64,000 nt of DNA from CAYQJS01 sp964417895 (GTDB taxonomy: Bacteria > Chloroflexota > UBA6077 > SHYK01): the NCBI GenBank assembly GCA_964417895.1, contig CAYQJS010000016.1, positions 28,384 through 92,383 of the forward strand. Reading direction: 5' to 3'. The notes under the pieces are model-generated. The model did not search any database. It worked only from the letters and a program-made list of their open reading frames with translations, and had not been told where the DNA came from. Positions within the stretch are counted from its first letter, which is position 1. Every line of letters starts with the position of its first letter. A program made the translations under genes and the position numbers. Below are positions 41,213 to 49,412 of this stretch, piece after piece.

Positions 41213-41752
41213 TCAGGTTGTCCGACCTGAGCGCTGGTCGACGATGTCCACCGCGCCGGCGTCGCGAAGCGCCTGCTCCACGGCGGCCTCCCGCCCATCC
41301 GTCCGAGTGACCAGCAGACCCAGGTAGCCTTCGCTGATGCGTGGATCGTACGGTGCGCGGCTGAAGTCCGGCAGCCGGGACTCGAAGATGATGCCCAACA
41401 CCGTGAACAGGATCGCGCCGAGCATTGTCCCCTCGTACATCACGTTGATCATCGGAGGAATACTGAGGATCGGCTTGCCGCCCGTGACGATCGGATAGGC
41501 CATCTGCGTTGCCACGGTTATGAGGAGTCCCACCGAGAAGCCACACGCAGCTCCGGCGAATGGAAACACGTAGAGCCGATGTTGCTCACGCTCTTCGCCA
41601 AACGCACCTTCGGGGTACGGGGAGTCGGTGAGCACCTTGAAGTCACCCCCCCCAAAGCCTGCCGCCCGAAGCGCGTCAACGCCGCGGGCAACGCCATCCG
41701 CATCCTGGAACAGCCCAAGTACCGCCTGACTGGCTGGCCTTTGCACCGCCAT
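41213..41752 (-). CDS. actD: Alternative complex III membrane subunit ActD (DUF3341)
   Basis: A 179-residue protein with an N-terminal ferredoxin-like soluble part (VLGLFQDADGVARGVDALRAAGF, the DUF3341 signature), YVFPFAGAACGFSVGLLI as first membrane helix, the conserved GGKPILSIPP loop, and MLGAILFTVLGIIFESRLP as second helix. ActD anchors the peripheral part of the complex. ATG 41752; it starts 8 bases after ActC ends. Confidence 0.92.
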   Translation of the reverse strand: MAVQRPASQAVLGLFQDADGVARGVDALRAAGFGGGDFKVLTDSPYPEGAFGEEREQHRLYVFPFAGAACGFSVGLLITVATQMAYPIVTGGKPILSIPPMINVMYEGTMLGAILFTVLGIIFESRLPDFSRAPYDPRISEGYLGLLVTRTDGREAAVEQALRDAGAVDIVDQRSGRTT

Positions 41753-41760
41753 CGCCTCCC

Positions 41761-43134
41761 TTACTCGCGGATCACGGCCGGCACACGTGCGCGGCCGATC
41801 TGAACTTCGCGTTTCAGAATCTGTCCCTCTTTGATGTCAAAGAGCGGGATGATCGGGAAGAGCTTGGAGAACAGCAAAATGCCCGTGGTCACCAGGGCAA
41901 ACGAGAACAGCGTGAGGATCCACTCGATTGGCTGCGGCTGATAGGGATTCAGCCAGGTGAACGTGAAAGGCTGCTTGAAGGACAGGGGCGGAACGATGAG
42001 GATGTAGCGCTCGAGCCACATCCCGATGTTCACGAGGATCGAGGTCCAGAACATAATGGCGATATTCCGACGGAAGCGACGGAACAGCCATATCGGCACG
42101 GGAATCAAGTAAGCCGTGAACATGAAGATGACAAAGAGGACGTTCCAGTAGGGCGTAAACATCCTCAGCTCCCAGATCGCCAGCTCAGTTGGCTCCCGGC
42201 TGAAGATGCCGAAATAGAAGTCCATGAGGAAAAAGTAGAGCCACGCCGTCGACACGACCACCAGGAGTCGCCCGAGCGCGTCGAAGTGATCCGGCGTGAT
42301 GTAGTCCTGCAAACTGAAGACGCGGCGAAGGATCGCCATGAGAGTCGCCACGGCGGACACGCCGGAGTGGACCGCACCGATAACGAAGTACGGGGCGAAT
42401 ACGGTCGAGTGCCACCCGGGCAGAATGGCCATGGCGAAGTCGAACGACACGATGGAGTGCACTGAGACAAACACCGGCAGGATCAGGGCCGAGAGCAGGA
42501 TGCCGGCGATAGTCTGGAAGCGCCACTGCCGAGCCGAGCCGTGGAAGCCCAGCGCCAACGTCCGATAAAAACGATGCCGCCAGCCAGTCGTGCGGTCTCG
42601 CAGCACCGCCAGGTCCGGGATGAGCGCGACGAATACGAAGAGTGAGCTTCCCGTCAAATAAGTGAAGATGGCGCTCGGGTCCCAGATCAGCGCCGAGCGC
42701 ACGTCGGGGAAGATCCCGCGCGCGAAGTCGTAGGGCAGGAACCAGTAGATCATCCGCCACGGCCGCCCGAGGTGGATCAGCGGGAAGAGCGCGGCGGTCG
42801 CCAGCGCGAACACGGTAAGGACCTCGGCCGCACGCGTGACGGGCCGACGCCACTCTGCCTGGCTGAGCCGCAGAATGGCCGAGATCATCACTCCGGCGTG
42901 GCTGATTCCGACCCAGAACACAAAGTTCGTGATCAGAATCGCCCAAAAGACTGAGTTGTTGTAGCCGAGCAGCCCGACCCCGAAGATCATCATGAGGCCG
43001 AATGCTGTCAACCCAGCGCCAATCAGCACGCCCAGAACGGCCGCGGCGAACCAGAACCACCTTGGCGTGTGCAGCGGAAACCGCAGCAGGTCTTCGTTGA
43101 CCTTGGCGGGCGATAGCTCAGCCCGTTCCTGCAT
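41761..43134 (-). CDS. actC: Alternative complex III quinol-oxidising membrane subunit ActC (NrfD-like)
   Basis: A 457-residue NrfD-family integral membrane protein with about ten helices. It begins near FPLHTPRWFWFAAAVLGVLIG, and contains NFVFWVGISHAGVMISAILRL (quinone-site His), PLIHLGRPWRMIYWFLP and LPGWHSTVFAPYFVIGAVHSG. ActC is one of two related quinol-binding cores of the complex. I take ATG 43134 because GGAGGA lies 6 bases upstream; an alternative ATG at 43155 is weaker. A border repeat separates it from the other NrfD-like gene. Confidence 0.92.
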   Translation of the reverse strand: MQERAELSPAKVNEDLLRFPLHTPRWFWFAAAVLGVLIGAGLTAFGLMMIFGVGLLGYNNSVFWAILITNFVFWVGISHAGVMISAILRLSQAEWRRPVTRAAEVLTVFALATAALFPLIHLGRPWRMIYWFLPYDFARGIFPDVRSALIWDPSAIFTYLTGSSLFVFVALIPDLAVLRDRTTGWRHRFYRTLALGFHGSARQWRFQTIAGILLSALILPVFVSVHSIVSFDFAMAILPGWHSTVFAPYFVIGAVHSGVSAVATLMAILRRVFSLQDYITPDHFDALGRLLVVVSTAWLYFFLMDFYFGIFSREPTELAIWELRMFTPYWNVLFVIFMFTAYLIPVPIWLFRRFRRNIAIMFWTSILVNIGMWLERYILIVPPLSFKQPFTFTWLNPYQPQPIEWILTLFSFALVTTGILLFSKLFPIIPLFDIKEGQILKREVQIGRARVPAVIRE

Positions 43135-43198
43135 CTGTCCTCCGGTTCTTATCATCCTGAGCTGCGGGCGAAGGATGTGGCGGAGGCAGCAATCGGAG

Positions 43199-43236
43199 CG
43201 CCCTCACCCTAACCCTCTCCCAGAGGGCGAGGGGAT
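43199..43236. repeat. CCCTCACCCTAACCCTCTCCC-type border repeat
   Basis: One copy of the C-rich element with a GGGCGAGGGGA complement, between the two NrfD-like genes. Confidence 0.6.
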
Positions 43237-43259
43237 TTTCAGAACAATGACAGCGAGCC

Positions 43260-44606
43260 TCAGCGCGGTTTGGCAACGACCGCGACCTCCCTACGCAGAT
43301 ACGGCGCCTCTACCTTGAGAAGCAGCCCATTCTTGAATTCCCAGATCGAGATCGGCGGAACCACCCGCAGGGCCAGCATGTAGAGCAGGCCGACAGCCGC
43401 GAGCGCTCCGACAACGACCAGCACCTCCCCACCTCCGGGCAGGTACGCGGGCGGGGGGTGCTCGAGATGCTGGTCCACCGGTCCCGACACCGACCACGCG
43501 GCGACGTAGATGCGCATCCGGTCGATGAAGTTGCCTATCAGGATCAGCGCCGCCACAAATGTCGGCCCGTTGATACTCACGCGGATAGGGTTCCAGATCA
43601 GGAGGCCGAACGGAAGGATGAAGCAGAGTGAAAACACGAGGATGAAGAGCGGCAGGTACGGCCCGAACATGAGTAGCTCGAGAACAAACTGCTCCTCTGG
43701 CTTGCGCCCGTACCAGGGGATCAGGAACTCAGACCAGGTGAAATAGAAGAACAGCAGGGAAAGCGCCAGCATCGGTTTGGCAGCGCTCCAGAAAGCGTCG
43801 AGGCCAATGTAGCGTCCCAGTCCGCCGAAGCGGCGCAGAGCAGCCGCCAGCAGCAGCGTCGTGGCCACCGCCGCCTGCAAGGACGAAACGCCCTGGTAGG
43901 GCGCGAACACGGCGCTGTTCCAGCCAGGCACCTGGCTCAGCGCGAAATCGGCGGCGATCAGCACATGCATAAAGACCAGCATGATGAGGTAGAAGGCCCC
44001 TAAAACGACGATGCCGCCGGAGAGCACCTGCCACTGGCGGACCGTGCCAGTCCAACCGAGAGACAGCGCCCGTGCCACTGCGCTTCCGCCAACATCTCTA
44101 CGGGAGGCGAAGTCGGGTAGGCTCGAGAGATACAGGAGCGCAAGACCGAGCAGCGCGAAGATGACGACGGCAATCCCGTCCCAAAGGTGCGGCGCGCCGG
44201 GCCAGTCGAACCAGATGCTGCGGCGGCCCTGCCAGTCCGGCAGCTGTTTGAGCGCGATGATGAACAGAGGGGTCGTCACGAGACTGGCGACGACGCCCAG
44301 CTCGGCGGCGCGCCGCAGGGGTATACCCCAGAATCCCTTGGCGAGGCGGGTCATGAAGGCAAGTACGGGCGCCGCCTGCAGCGTCGAGAAAAGGAAAGCC
44401 ATGACCCCGACGACGTACCCCCACCGAGCGCGCGGCTCCGGACCCCCGGCGACCATACCAATCAGCGCTAGCAGGCCCCCCACCGCCAGCACCGCCAGCG
44501 CCAGGAGCGCGAGCCAGTAGCTCCCACTGTGCGAGCCCATAGGGCCCGCGAGCGTGGGCGCGACCTCGGCATTCGTCACCCGATGACGCTCGTTTGCTTC
44601 GGCCAT
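43260..44606 (-). CDS. Second NrfD-like membrane subunit of alternative complex III (ActF-like)
   Basis: A 448-residue relative of ActC with about ten membrane helices: SYWLALLALAVLAVGGLLALI, AAPVLAFMTRLAKGFWGIPLRR, VPGWNSAVFAPYQGVSSLQAAVA (aligning with the WHSTVFAPYFV region of ActC) and FLIPWYGRKPEEQF. In characterised complexes two NrfD-like subunits, ActC and ActF, coexist; here this one lies between ActB2 and ActC instead of at the 3' end, so the letter assignment is tentative. Confidence 0.8.
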   Translation of the reverse strand: MAEANERHRVTNAEVAPTLAGPMGSHSGSYWLALLALAVLAVGGLLALIGMVAGGPEPRARWGYVVGVMAFLFSTLQAAPVLAFMTRLAKGFWGIPLRRAAELGVVASLVTTPLFIIALKQLPDWQGRRSIWFDWPGAPHLWDGIAVVIFALLGLALLYLSSLPDFASRRDVGGSAVARALSLGWTGTVRQWQVLSGGIVVLGAFYLIMLVFMHVLIAADFALSQVPGWNSAVFAPYQGVSSLQAAVATTLLLAAALRRFGGLGRYIGLDAFWSAAKPMLALSLLFFYFTWSEFLIPWYGRKPEEQFVLELLMFGPYLPLFILVFSLCFILPFGLLIWNPIRVSINGPTFVAALILIGNFIDRMRIYVAAWSVSGPVDQHLEHPPPAYLPGGGEVLVVVGALAAVGLLYMLALRVVPPISIWEFKNGLLLKVEAPYLRREVAVVAKPR

Positions 44607-44611
44607 GCTTA

Positions 44612-44703
44612 GCCCCTTCCCCCCCGGCGGGGGAAGGTTGGGAGGGGGGGGATGACCCGGGCGCGCCCCCCCTCCCTAGCCCTCCCTCGCGAGGGGGGAG
44701 GGA
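44612..44703. repeat. C/G-rich palindromic border repeats (two)
   Basis: CCCCTTCCCCCC...GGGGGAAGG and CCCTCCCTAGCCCTCCCTCGCGAGGGGGGAGG-type palindromes fill the gap between the NrfD-like gene and ActB2. Confidence 0.7.
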
Positions 44704-44733
44704 AACACGCCTCAAGCGTTTGGTGCAGCCCCA

Positions 44734-45498
44734 TCAATGTGCCGCTCCACTCGTCGGCAGATTCGGGTCGACGCGCTTCAAGTAGACGACCACGGGCTCA
44801 GTGCCAAGCTCGCCCAGCAACGAGTAGGCCCGCTTGTCCTGCCCCAGGCGATTCAGGCGGCTGTTCTGGTCCTTCCAGTCGCCAAAGATCAAGGCACTCG
44901 TCGGACAGGCCTGTGCGCAGGCGGGCTGGAGGTCTCCGTCTCTGATCGCCTCGCCGGAACGCCCCTCCTCACGCTTCGCGCGGTTGATGCGGTGGATACA
45001 GAACGTGCATTTCTCAATGAGTCCCTTGCTTCGGACCGTCACGTCCGGGTTGAGCTGAGAGTTGAGCGGCTCCGGCCACTCCGGTTCCCAGAAGTTGAAG
45101 AAGCGCACGTTATAGGGACAGTTGTTGCCGCAGTAGCGCGTCCCCACGCAGCGGTTGTAGACCTGCACATTGAGGCCATCGCTGCTGTGTTGAATGGCGT
45201 AAACGGGGCAGACCGGCTCACACGGCGCATTCTGGCAGTGCTGGCACAGCACCGGGAGGAACCGCGCCTTGACATTGGGGAATTCGCCCTCCCAGTACCG
45301 CTCGATCCTGATCCATTCCTTCGCCCGGTTCTCCAGGTAGAGCTTCTCGTCATTGATGGGCACGTTGTTTTCCGCCTGGCATGCGACGACGCAGGCCTGG
45401 CATCCGGTGCACAGGTCCGTGTCGACGACCATCCCCCACTTGTGCTTGCTCTCCTCGCCCCCCTGGGCGCGGCCAGCCGGCTGCGTCTGCGCCATCAT
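44734..45498 (-). CDS. actB2: Alternative complex III iron-sulfur subunit ActB2 (separate gene)
   Basis: A 254-residue ferredoxin-type protein with four cysteine groups: LCTGCQACVVACQAENN, LPVLCQHCQNAPCEPVCP, RCVGTRYCGNNCPYNVRFF and EKCTFCIHRI plus a late CAQACP. This pattern (three [4Fe-4S] and one [3Fe-4S]-type site) matches the C-terminal half of ActB, which carries electrons to the cytochrome subunits. In well-studied complexes ActB1 and ActB2 are fused; here they are separate genes with a palindromic repeat between them. ATG 45498 taken as start. Confidence 0.92.
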   Translation of the reverse strand: MMAQTQPAGRAQGGEESKHKWGMVVDTDLCTGCQACVVACQAENNVPINDEKLYLENRAKEWIRIERYWEGEFPNVKARFLPVLCQHCQNAPCEPVCPVYAIQHSSDGLNVQVYNRCVGTRYCGNNCPYNVRFFNFWEPEWPEPLNSQLNPDVTVRSKGLIEKCTFCIHRINRAKREEGRSGEAIRDGDLQPACAQACPTSALIFGDWKDQNSRLNRLGQDKRAYSLLGELGTEPVVVYLKRVDPNLPTSGAAH

Positions 45499-45511
45499 CC
45501 CTCCTCGAACT

Positions 45512-45563
45512 CGCCCCCCTCCAACCCCCTCCCCAAGCTTGGGGGAGGGGTTGGAGGGGGGGC
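45512..45563. repeat. C/G-rich palindromic border repeat
   Basis: CCCCTCCAACCCCCTCCCC-AAGCTT-GGGGAGGGGTTGG-type palindrome between actB1 and actB2. It is nearly perfect over more than 20 base pairs and contains AAGCTT at its centre. Confidence 0.8.
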
Positions 45564-45568
45564 CATCC

Positions 45569-47875
45569 TCACGACTCGCGCGTGACTTTTGCGACCTCTT
45601 GGTGCGGCATCTGTACGATTGGCGTGGCCGATCCCTCGAACTTGGGCAGCTTCATGCTCCGCCCGGTCTTCGTCATGCTCACGCGGGTGGCGCCATAGGC
45701 CAGCGTCCCGGTGGCCGCGTCGGCCAGCGGTGCGAGCAGGGCCGTCGGGTTCACGCCCCGCCCCCGTGCCCAGCGCCCGTACTCCGAGTGGCCCTGGCCC
45801 ATGGGCATCGCCAAAACATTGGGCGGGGCCGCGGGATGGACGTATACGGGCACCTCGACGCGCCCGCTGGGCGACCGCACCTCGACGATGTCGCCGATAG
45901 TGAGGCGCATCTCCGCCGCGACGCGGGGGTTGACTTCGACCCACGTCTGCCACACTGCGCTCGTGATGGGATCGGGCGTCGCCTGCAGCCAGGGGAGGTG
46001 CGCGCTCTCCCCGGCGCCAAGCGTGTTGTGGGCGAAGACCACGAGATGGAACGGGAATTCGGATTCCGTGCCTTCGAAGCGCGCCGGCTGGACACGCGGC
46101 CCGGCCGCCGCGCGCGGCGGCGCGCCGAGGGCGGCCGGCGCGGAGGCCTGGTCCCACCAGCCCCCACGCTGCAAGAGCTTGGTCCAGAAACGCTCGAAGT
46201 CCGTGTCCTGCACGCTGCCCCGATTCAGCTGCCGCAAGCCGTCGGCTCCCTCCCGGATCGCGTCCTTTAGCGTCTGCCAGGGGAGCGCATTGCGCACCGG
46301 CCCACCGAGCCGGTCGGCCACGGCGAGGAGCACGTCGCCGAAGCCACGCGTATCGTAGAACGGCCTGACGACTGGCTGCTGCACGCTGACCACCGGGAAA
46401 CCCGGGCCTGGATCGGGCACGTCGTCGCCCCAGTCCTCCAGAGGCAGATGGGACGGCAGGATGAGATCGGCCAGGGCGGTCGTGTCATCCATGAAGCTTG
46501 AGAAGCTAACGATGAACGGCGCCTGCCGTAGGGCTTCTCGGAACTGAACCGCGCCGGGCAGGGCGTGCACCGGATCCGCCCCGTGAACGAGCACCGCCTC
46601 GACCTGCTTTGAGCGCAGCCGCTCAGCGAGCTGTTCCCAATCGGCCAGACGAGTCCCGGCTCTGGCGCCCGGGCCCATGGTGGGCCCCGCGTTGAATCGC
46701 ACGCCGCCATCGCGCCCCACGTTGCCGACCACCAGGTTGAGCGCCAGGATCGCGACCATGTTGTCGGTGCCGTTGGTGTAGGAGCCGGCCGAGCCGCCGC
46801 CAAGGGCCAGGCTGGGCCGGCGCGAAGCAAAGTCGCGCGCAATCTGGCGGATGCGCTCGGCAGATACACCTGTGTCCTGGGCGACGCGCTCTGGGCTGAA
46901 GGCATCGAGCGCTGCTCTGCCACCCACCACCTCGGCTCCGGCGGCATCGCCAAGGCCCTCTGAGACGATCACCTGCGCTATCGCCAGGGCCAGAACTCCC
47001 TCGCTGCCTGGCCGCGCCGGGATCCACTCGTCCGCATTCGCCGCGGTCATCGAGAACCGCGTATCCACCTGGACCAGATAACCCCGCGGCGTACCCTGCC
47101 GGGGCTGGAATTGACCAACCCGGTAATTGCCTTGCCGAAAGATCCCGTACTCTACGCCGTAATGGACGGGTGAGAGCCACGTGCTCAAGAAGTCGGCCCC
47201 GAACGACAGCACGTAGCGGGCGTGCTCGATATCGAACTCCGGTAGCGCATCTTGCCCGAAGACCCGACGAGCCGCCTCCCGCGCAGGCGCCTCAGAGACC
47301 GGGTCCAACGTGAGCCACTGCGCCCCGTAGCTCTGGGCGAAACGGTCGAGGATGAGACCGCGATGCCCTCGCTCAGGCGCCGTCACGAGGGCTACCGCAT
47401 TGCTCCGTCCCCGTAGCCCACCGAGTCGAGCCGTCAGCTCACCGAGCGCTTCGTCCCAGGTTCGGATGGGCTCGAAAGCGCCCGAACCGCGATCCCCGCT
47501 GCGGCGCATGGGCCCCTGGATGCGGTCAGGGTGGTATTGCTCCTGGACCACGGCTTGCCCGCGAGCGCAGACCTTCCCCAGGTTCAACGGGTGGTCGGGG
47601 TTGCCTTCGATCTTCTTGGACCTGCCTTCAATGACCCGAACGATGAGGCCACACCCGGCGCTACACCCCCGGCAGGTCGTGGCGTACCAGTTCTCGTAAG
47701 AGGAGAGTACGTCCTCAGCGAGACGGACTCGGCTCTGCGCCATGTATTCGCGCGTGGGCGGCTGGCAACCGGTGAAGGCCACGGCGCCCACGGTAGAGGC
47801 GCCGAGCGCCTTCAGGAATTGCCGCCGCGAGAGCCCATGCTCGCTCTGCTCTATCGGTCCGCTTTCCTCGGCCAT
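45569..47875 (-). CDS. actB1: Alternative complex III molybdopterin-oxidoreductase-like subunit ActB1
   Basis: A 768-residue protein. It opens with a twin-arginine signal (SRRQFLKALGASTVGAVAF, about residues 16-34), then TTCRGCSAGCGLIVRV...KVCARGQ, a four-Cys CxxCxxxC...C site at about 65-105, and the large oxidoreductase fold with FGADFLSTWLSPVHYGVEYG and a C-terminal beta-barrel. In structurally characterised complexes this half lacks Mo and clusters, so the intact cysteine site is worth noting. ATG 47875 (MAEESGP) is chosen for its fit to the Tat signal. Exported folded, and docks to ActB2. Confidence 0.9.
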   Translation of the reverse strand: MAEESGPIEQSEHGLSRRQFLKALGASTVGAVAFTGCQPPTREYMAQSRVRLAEDVLSSYENWYATTCRGCSAGCGLIVRVIEGRSKKIEGNPDHPLNLGKVCARGQAVVQEQYHPDRIQGPMRRSGDRGSGAFEPIRTWDEALGELTARLGGLRGRSNAVALVTAPERGHRGLILDRFAQSYGAQWLTLDPVSEAPAREAARRVFGQDALPEFDIEHARYVLSFGADFLSTWLSPVHYGVEYGIFRQGNYRVGQFQPRQGTPRGYLVQVDTRFSMTAANADEWIPARPGSEGVLALAIAQVIVSEGLGDAAGAEVVGGRAALDAFSPERVAQDTGVSAERIRQIARDFASRRPSLALGGGSAGSYTNGTDNMVAILALNLVVGNVGRDGGVRFNAGPTMGPGARAGTRLADWEQLAERLRSKQVEAVLVHGADPVHALPGAVQFREALRQAPFIVSFSSFMDDTTALADLILPSHLPLEDWGDDVPDPGPGFPVVSVQQPVVRPFYDTRGFGDVLLAVADRLGGPVRNALPWQTLKDAIREGADGLRQLNRGSVQDTDFERFWTKLLQRGGWWDQASAPAALGAPPRAAAGPRVQPARFEGTESEFPFHLVVFAHNTLGAGESAHLPWLQATPDPITSAVWQTWVEVNPRVAAEMRLTIGDIVEVRSPSGRVEVPVYVHPAAPPNVLAMPMGQGHSEYGRWARGRGVNPTALLAPLADAATGTLAYGATRVSMTKTGRSMKLPKFEGSATPIVQMPHQEVAKVTRES

Positions 47876-47930
47876 ACCCTCACTCACGCATCGGCGCCGG
47901 AGGCAAACCCGCGCCGATCGATACTTCCCG

Positions 47931-48464
47931 TCACTTGTGACACGTGGCGCACTCCGCCGAAGCGCCGTTCTGACGATGGCAGGCCACGCAGTCTCCCATG
48001 TTGAGTGTTCTAACCTGTGTGACCTGCCCCATGTTGCCCACGTCGCCATGGCACGTTGCGCACTGGAAGCCAGCGCGGAGGTGTGCCTCGTGAACGAAGT
48101 TCACATGATCCGGCATCCGATGGATGCGCATCCAGTCGATGGGCCGCTGTGCCGTCCAGGCCTGTCGGACTTTGTCGATCTCCTGCTGGAATTGCTCGTT
48201 CCCGGTGCCGGTGATCACGGAGTGGCAGAACATGCACTGCTGCACGTCCGGGTAGCCTGCCGTCGCTGCGTTGGTCGCCGTCCGGTGGCAGAAGGCGCAC
48301 TCCAGCCCCGCTGTCTGCACATGGACCTTGTGGTCGAAGTACACGGGCTCCGGCGGCGTCCGGTTGAGGGGCAGAGCCAGAATCCCCGGCGCGATGACGG
48401 CGATGAATGCGATGAGCGCTGCGAGCCCGCCCGCCGGCACGACGATGAGGGCAAGGTAGCGCAT
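47931..48464 (-). CDS. actA: Pentahaem cytochrome c of alternative complex III (ActA-like)
   Basis: A 177-residue protein with one N-terminal membrane anchor (LALIVVPAGGLAALIAFIAVIAPGIL) and five CxxCH motifs: CAFCH, CMFCH, CATCH, CVACH and CATCH. Additional histidines (YFDHKVHVQ, NFVHEAHL) supply distal ligands, as in cytochrome c7-like ActA. It transfers electrons from the iron-sulfur subunit towards ActE or external carriers. ATG 48464 follows the stop of the preceding small gene by one base. Confidence 0.9.
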   Translation of the reverse strand: MRYLALIVVPAGGLAALIAFIAVIAPGILALPLNRTPPEPVYFDHKVHVQTAGLECAFCHRTATNAATAGYPDVQQCMFCHSVITGTGNEQFQQEIDKVRQAWTAQRPIDWMRIHRMPDHVNFVHEAHLRAGFQCATCHGDVGNMGQVTQVRTLNMGDCVACHRQNGASAECATCHK

Positions 48465-48465
48465 G

Positions 48466-48762
48466 CTAGATTGCGAACCGTGGGAAGAATTGCTGCAAGA
48501 ACGCGACGATCACGGAGATCGCGCGACTCAAGGCGAAGAGCGCCAGAACGAGCGAAATGCCGGCGATTGGATAGAGCACCCGGCGGATCGTGAGCACACT
48601 CTGGGGAGTGTACGAGTTGGACACCAGCGAGGGGATGACCCCGTGACCGAGCAGGAACGCCAGCGCGGTGTTGATGGCGAGGCCGACGAACAGGAATATG
48701 TGGGTGAGCGCGACGCTCACCTGGCTCCACTGTTCAGGGCCCATTACACGTGGGTCCATCAC
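48466..48762 (-). CDS. Small two-helix membrane protein, first gene of the complex III operon
   Basis: A 98-residue protein with two membrane helices (VALTHIFLFVGLAINTALAFLL and VLYPIAGISLVLALFALSRAISVIVAFL). One base separates it from actA. I do not recognise a named family; its position suggests a structural or assembly subunit of the complex. ATG 48762, with a second ATG one codon later. Confidence 0.6.
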   Translation of the reverse strand: MMDPRVMGPEQWSQVSVALTHIFLFVGLAINTALAFLLGHGVIPSLVSNSYTPQSVLTIRRVLYPIAGISLVLALFALSRAISVIVAFLQQFFPRFAI

Positions 48763-48799
48763 ACCATCCTGTTGGGATTCAATTTGATGTTAGCGGATT

Positions 48800-48815
48800 T
48801 GTGAGCCCGCTCACA
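48800..48815. promoter_or_regulatory. CRP/FNR-type palindrome upstream of the complex III operon
   Basis: TGTGAGC-CC-GCTCACA is a perfect 16-base palindrome that fits the TGTGA-N6-TCACA consensus of CRP-family regulators. It lies between the cytochrome gene (ends 48829) and the first operon gene (starts 48762). ATGTTA at 48787-48792 could be the complement of a -10 box. It could instead be the stem of a terminator for the cytochrome gene, though no T-run follows. Confidence 0.45.
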
Positions 48816-48828
48816 CTCCGCAAACACC

Positions 48829-49329
48829 CTAGCGAGCCGGGTTGTACGGATGGCTGAAGAGGAAGGCAGCGATGTCACGCGCCTCCTGCTGGTTCAGCCC
48901 GAGGTTGGGCATCGTGGCGCCAGACTTCATTCCCGGCGGGTCCATGATCCAGCGGGCCATGTTCTCGGGGGTATTCTCAATGCGATCACCCCCGAGCGTT
49001 GGCCGCAAAACAACGTTGGTCAAGTTGGGCCCAACGGCGCCGTTCGCGGTCGGCACATGCTGAACCGTGTGACAGCCGGGGCACCCCTTAGTAGCGAACA
49101 GCATCCTGCCCGCATTCGGGTCACCAGGGACCGCAGGAGCAGCCTTAAGGGGGGCAACCGCGCCGCTCTCGGTGGGGACACGGGAGGGCACCGGCGCAGC
49201 GGCACATCCAGCGGCCGAAAGCATGACCAGGACTACAGCAGCGATGGGTGAAGCTACTCGCCAGGCGCCCGCCCAGTGGGAGGGGTCAACTGCCGGCTGG
49301 CAAACGTTGCCAGACGAGGCCCGCGTCAT
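48829..49329 (-). CDS. Cytochrome c lipoprotein
   Basis: A 166-residue exported electron carrier. The signal region IAAVVLVMLSAAGC ends in a lipobox Cys near residue 42. The haem site is GCPGCHTVQ and the likely axial Met is in ATMPNLGLN, giving a class I monohaem cytochrome (NAGRMLFATKGCPGCH opening, DIAAFLFS end). ATG 49329 gives a plausible basic n-region. Located between the Ccm genes and alternative complex III, it may be the electron acceptor of the complex. Confidence 0.88.
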   Translation of the reverse strand: MTRASSGNVCQPAVDPSHWAGAWRVASPIAAVVLVMLSAAGCAAAPVPSRVPTESGAVAPLKAAPAVPGDPNAGRMLFATKGCPGCHTVQHVPTANGAVGPNLTNVVLRPTLGGDRIENTPENMARWIMDPPGMKSGATMPNLGLNQQEARDIAAFLFSHPYNPAR

Positions 49330-49412
49330 TGCGTCCGTCTCCCTGCGGTATCGGCCGCGCGCATTGTAACGGAGGACCGAGTCTCGATGCCTGGAGACCG
49401 AGGGTTGCGTCA

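Noticed and set aside
45569..48762. A genuine molybdenum or tungsten oxidoreductase (for example polysulfide or nitrate reductase)
   Set aside because: The adjoining pentahaem ActA, ActD, ActE and paired NrfD subunits are the alternative complex III set; the retained Cys site alone does not indicate a Mo enzyme.
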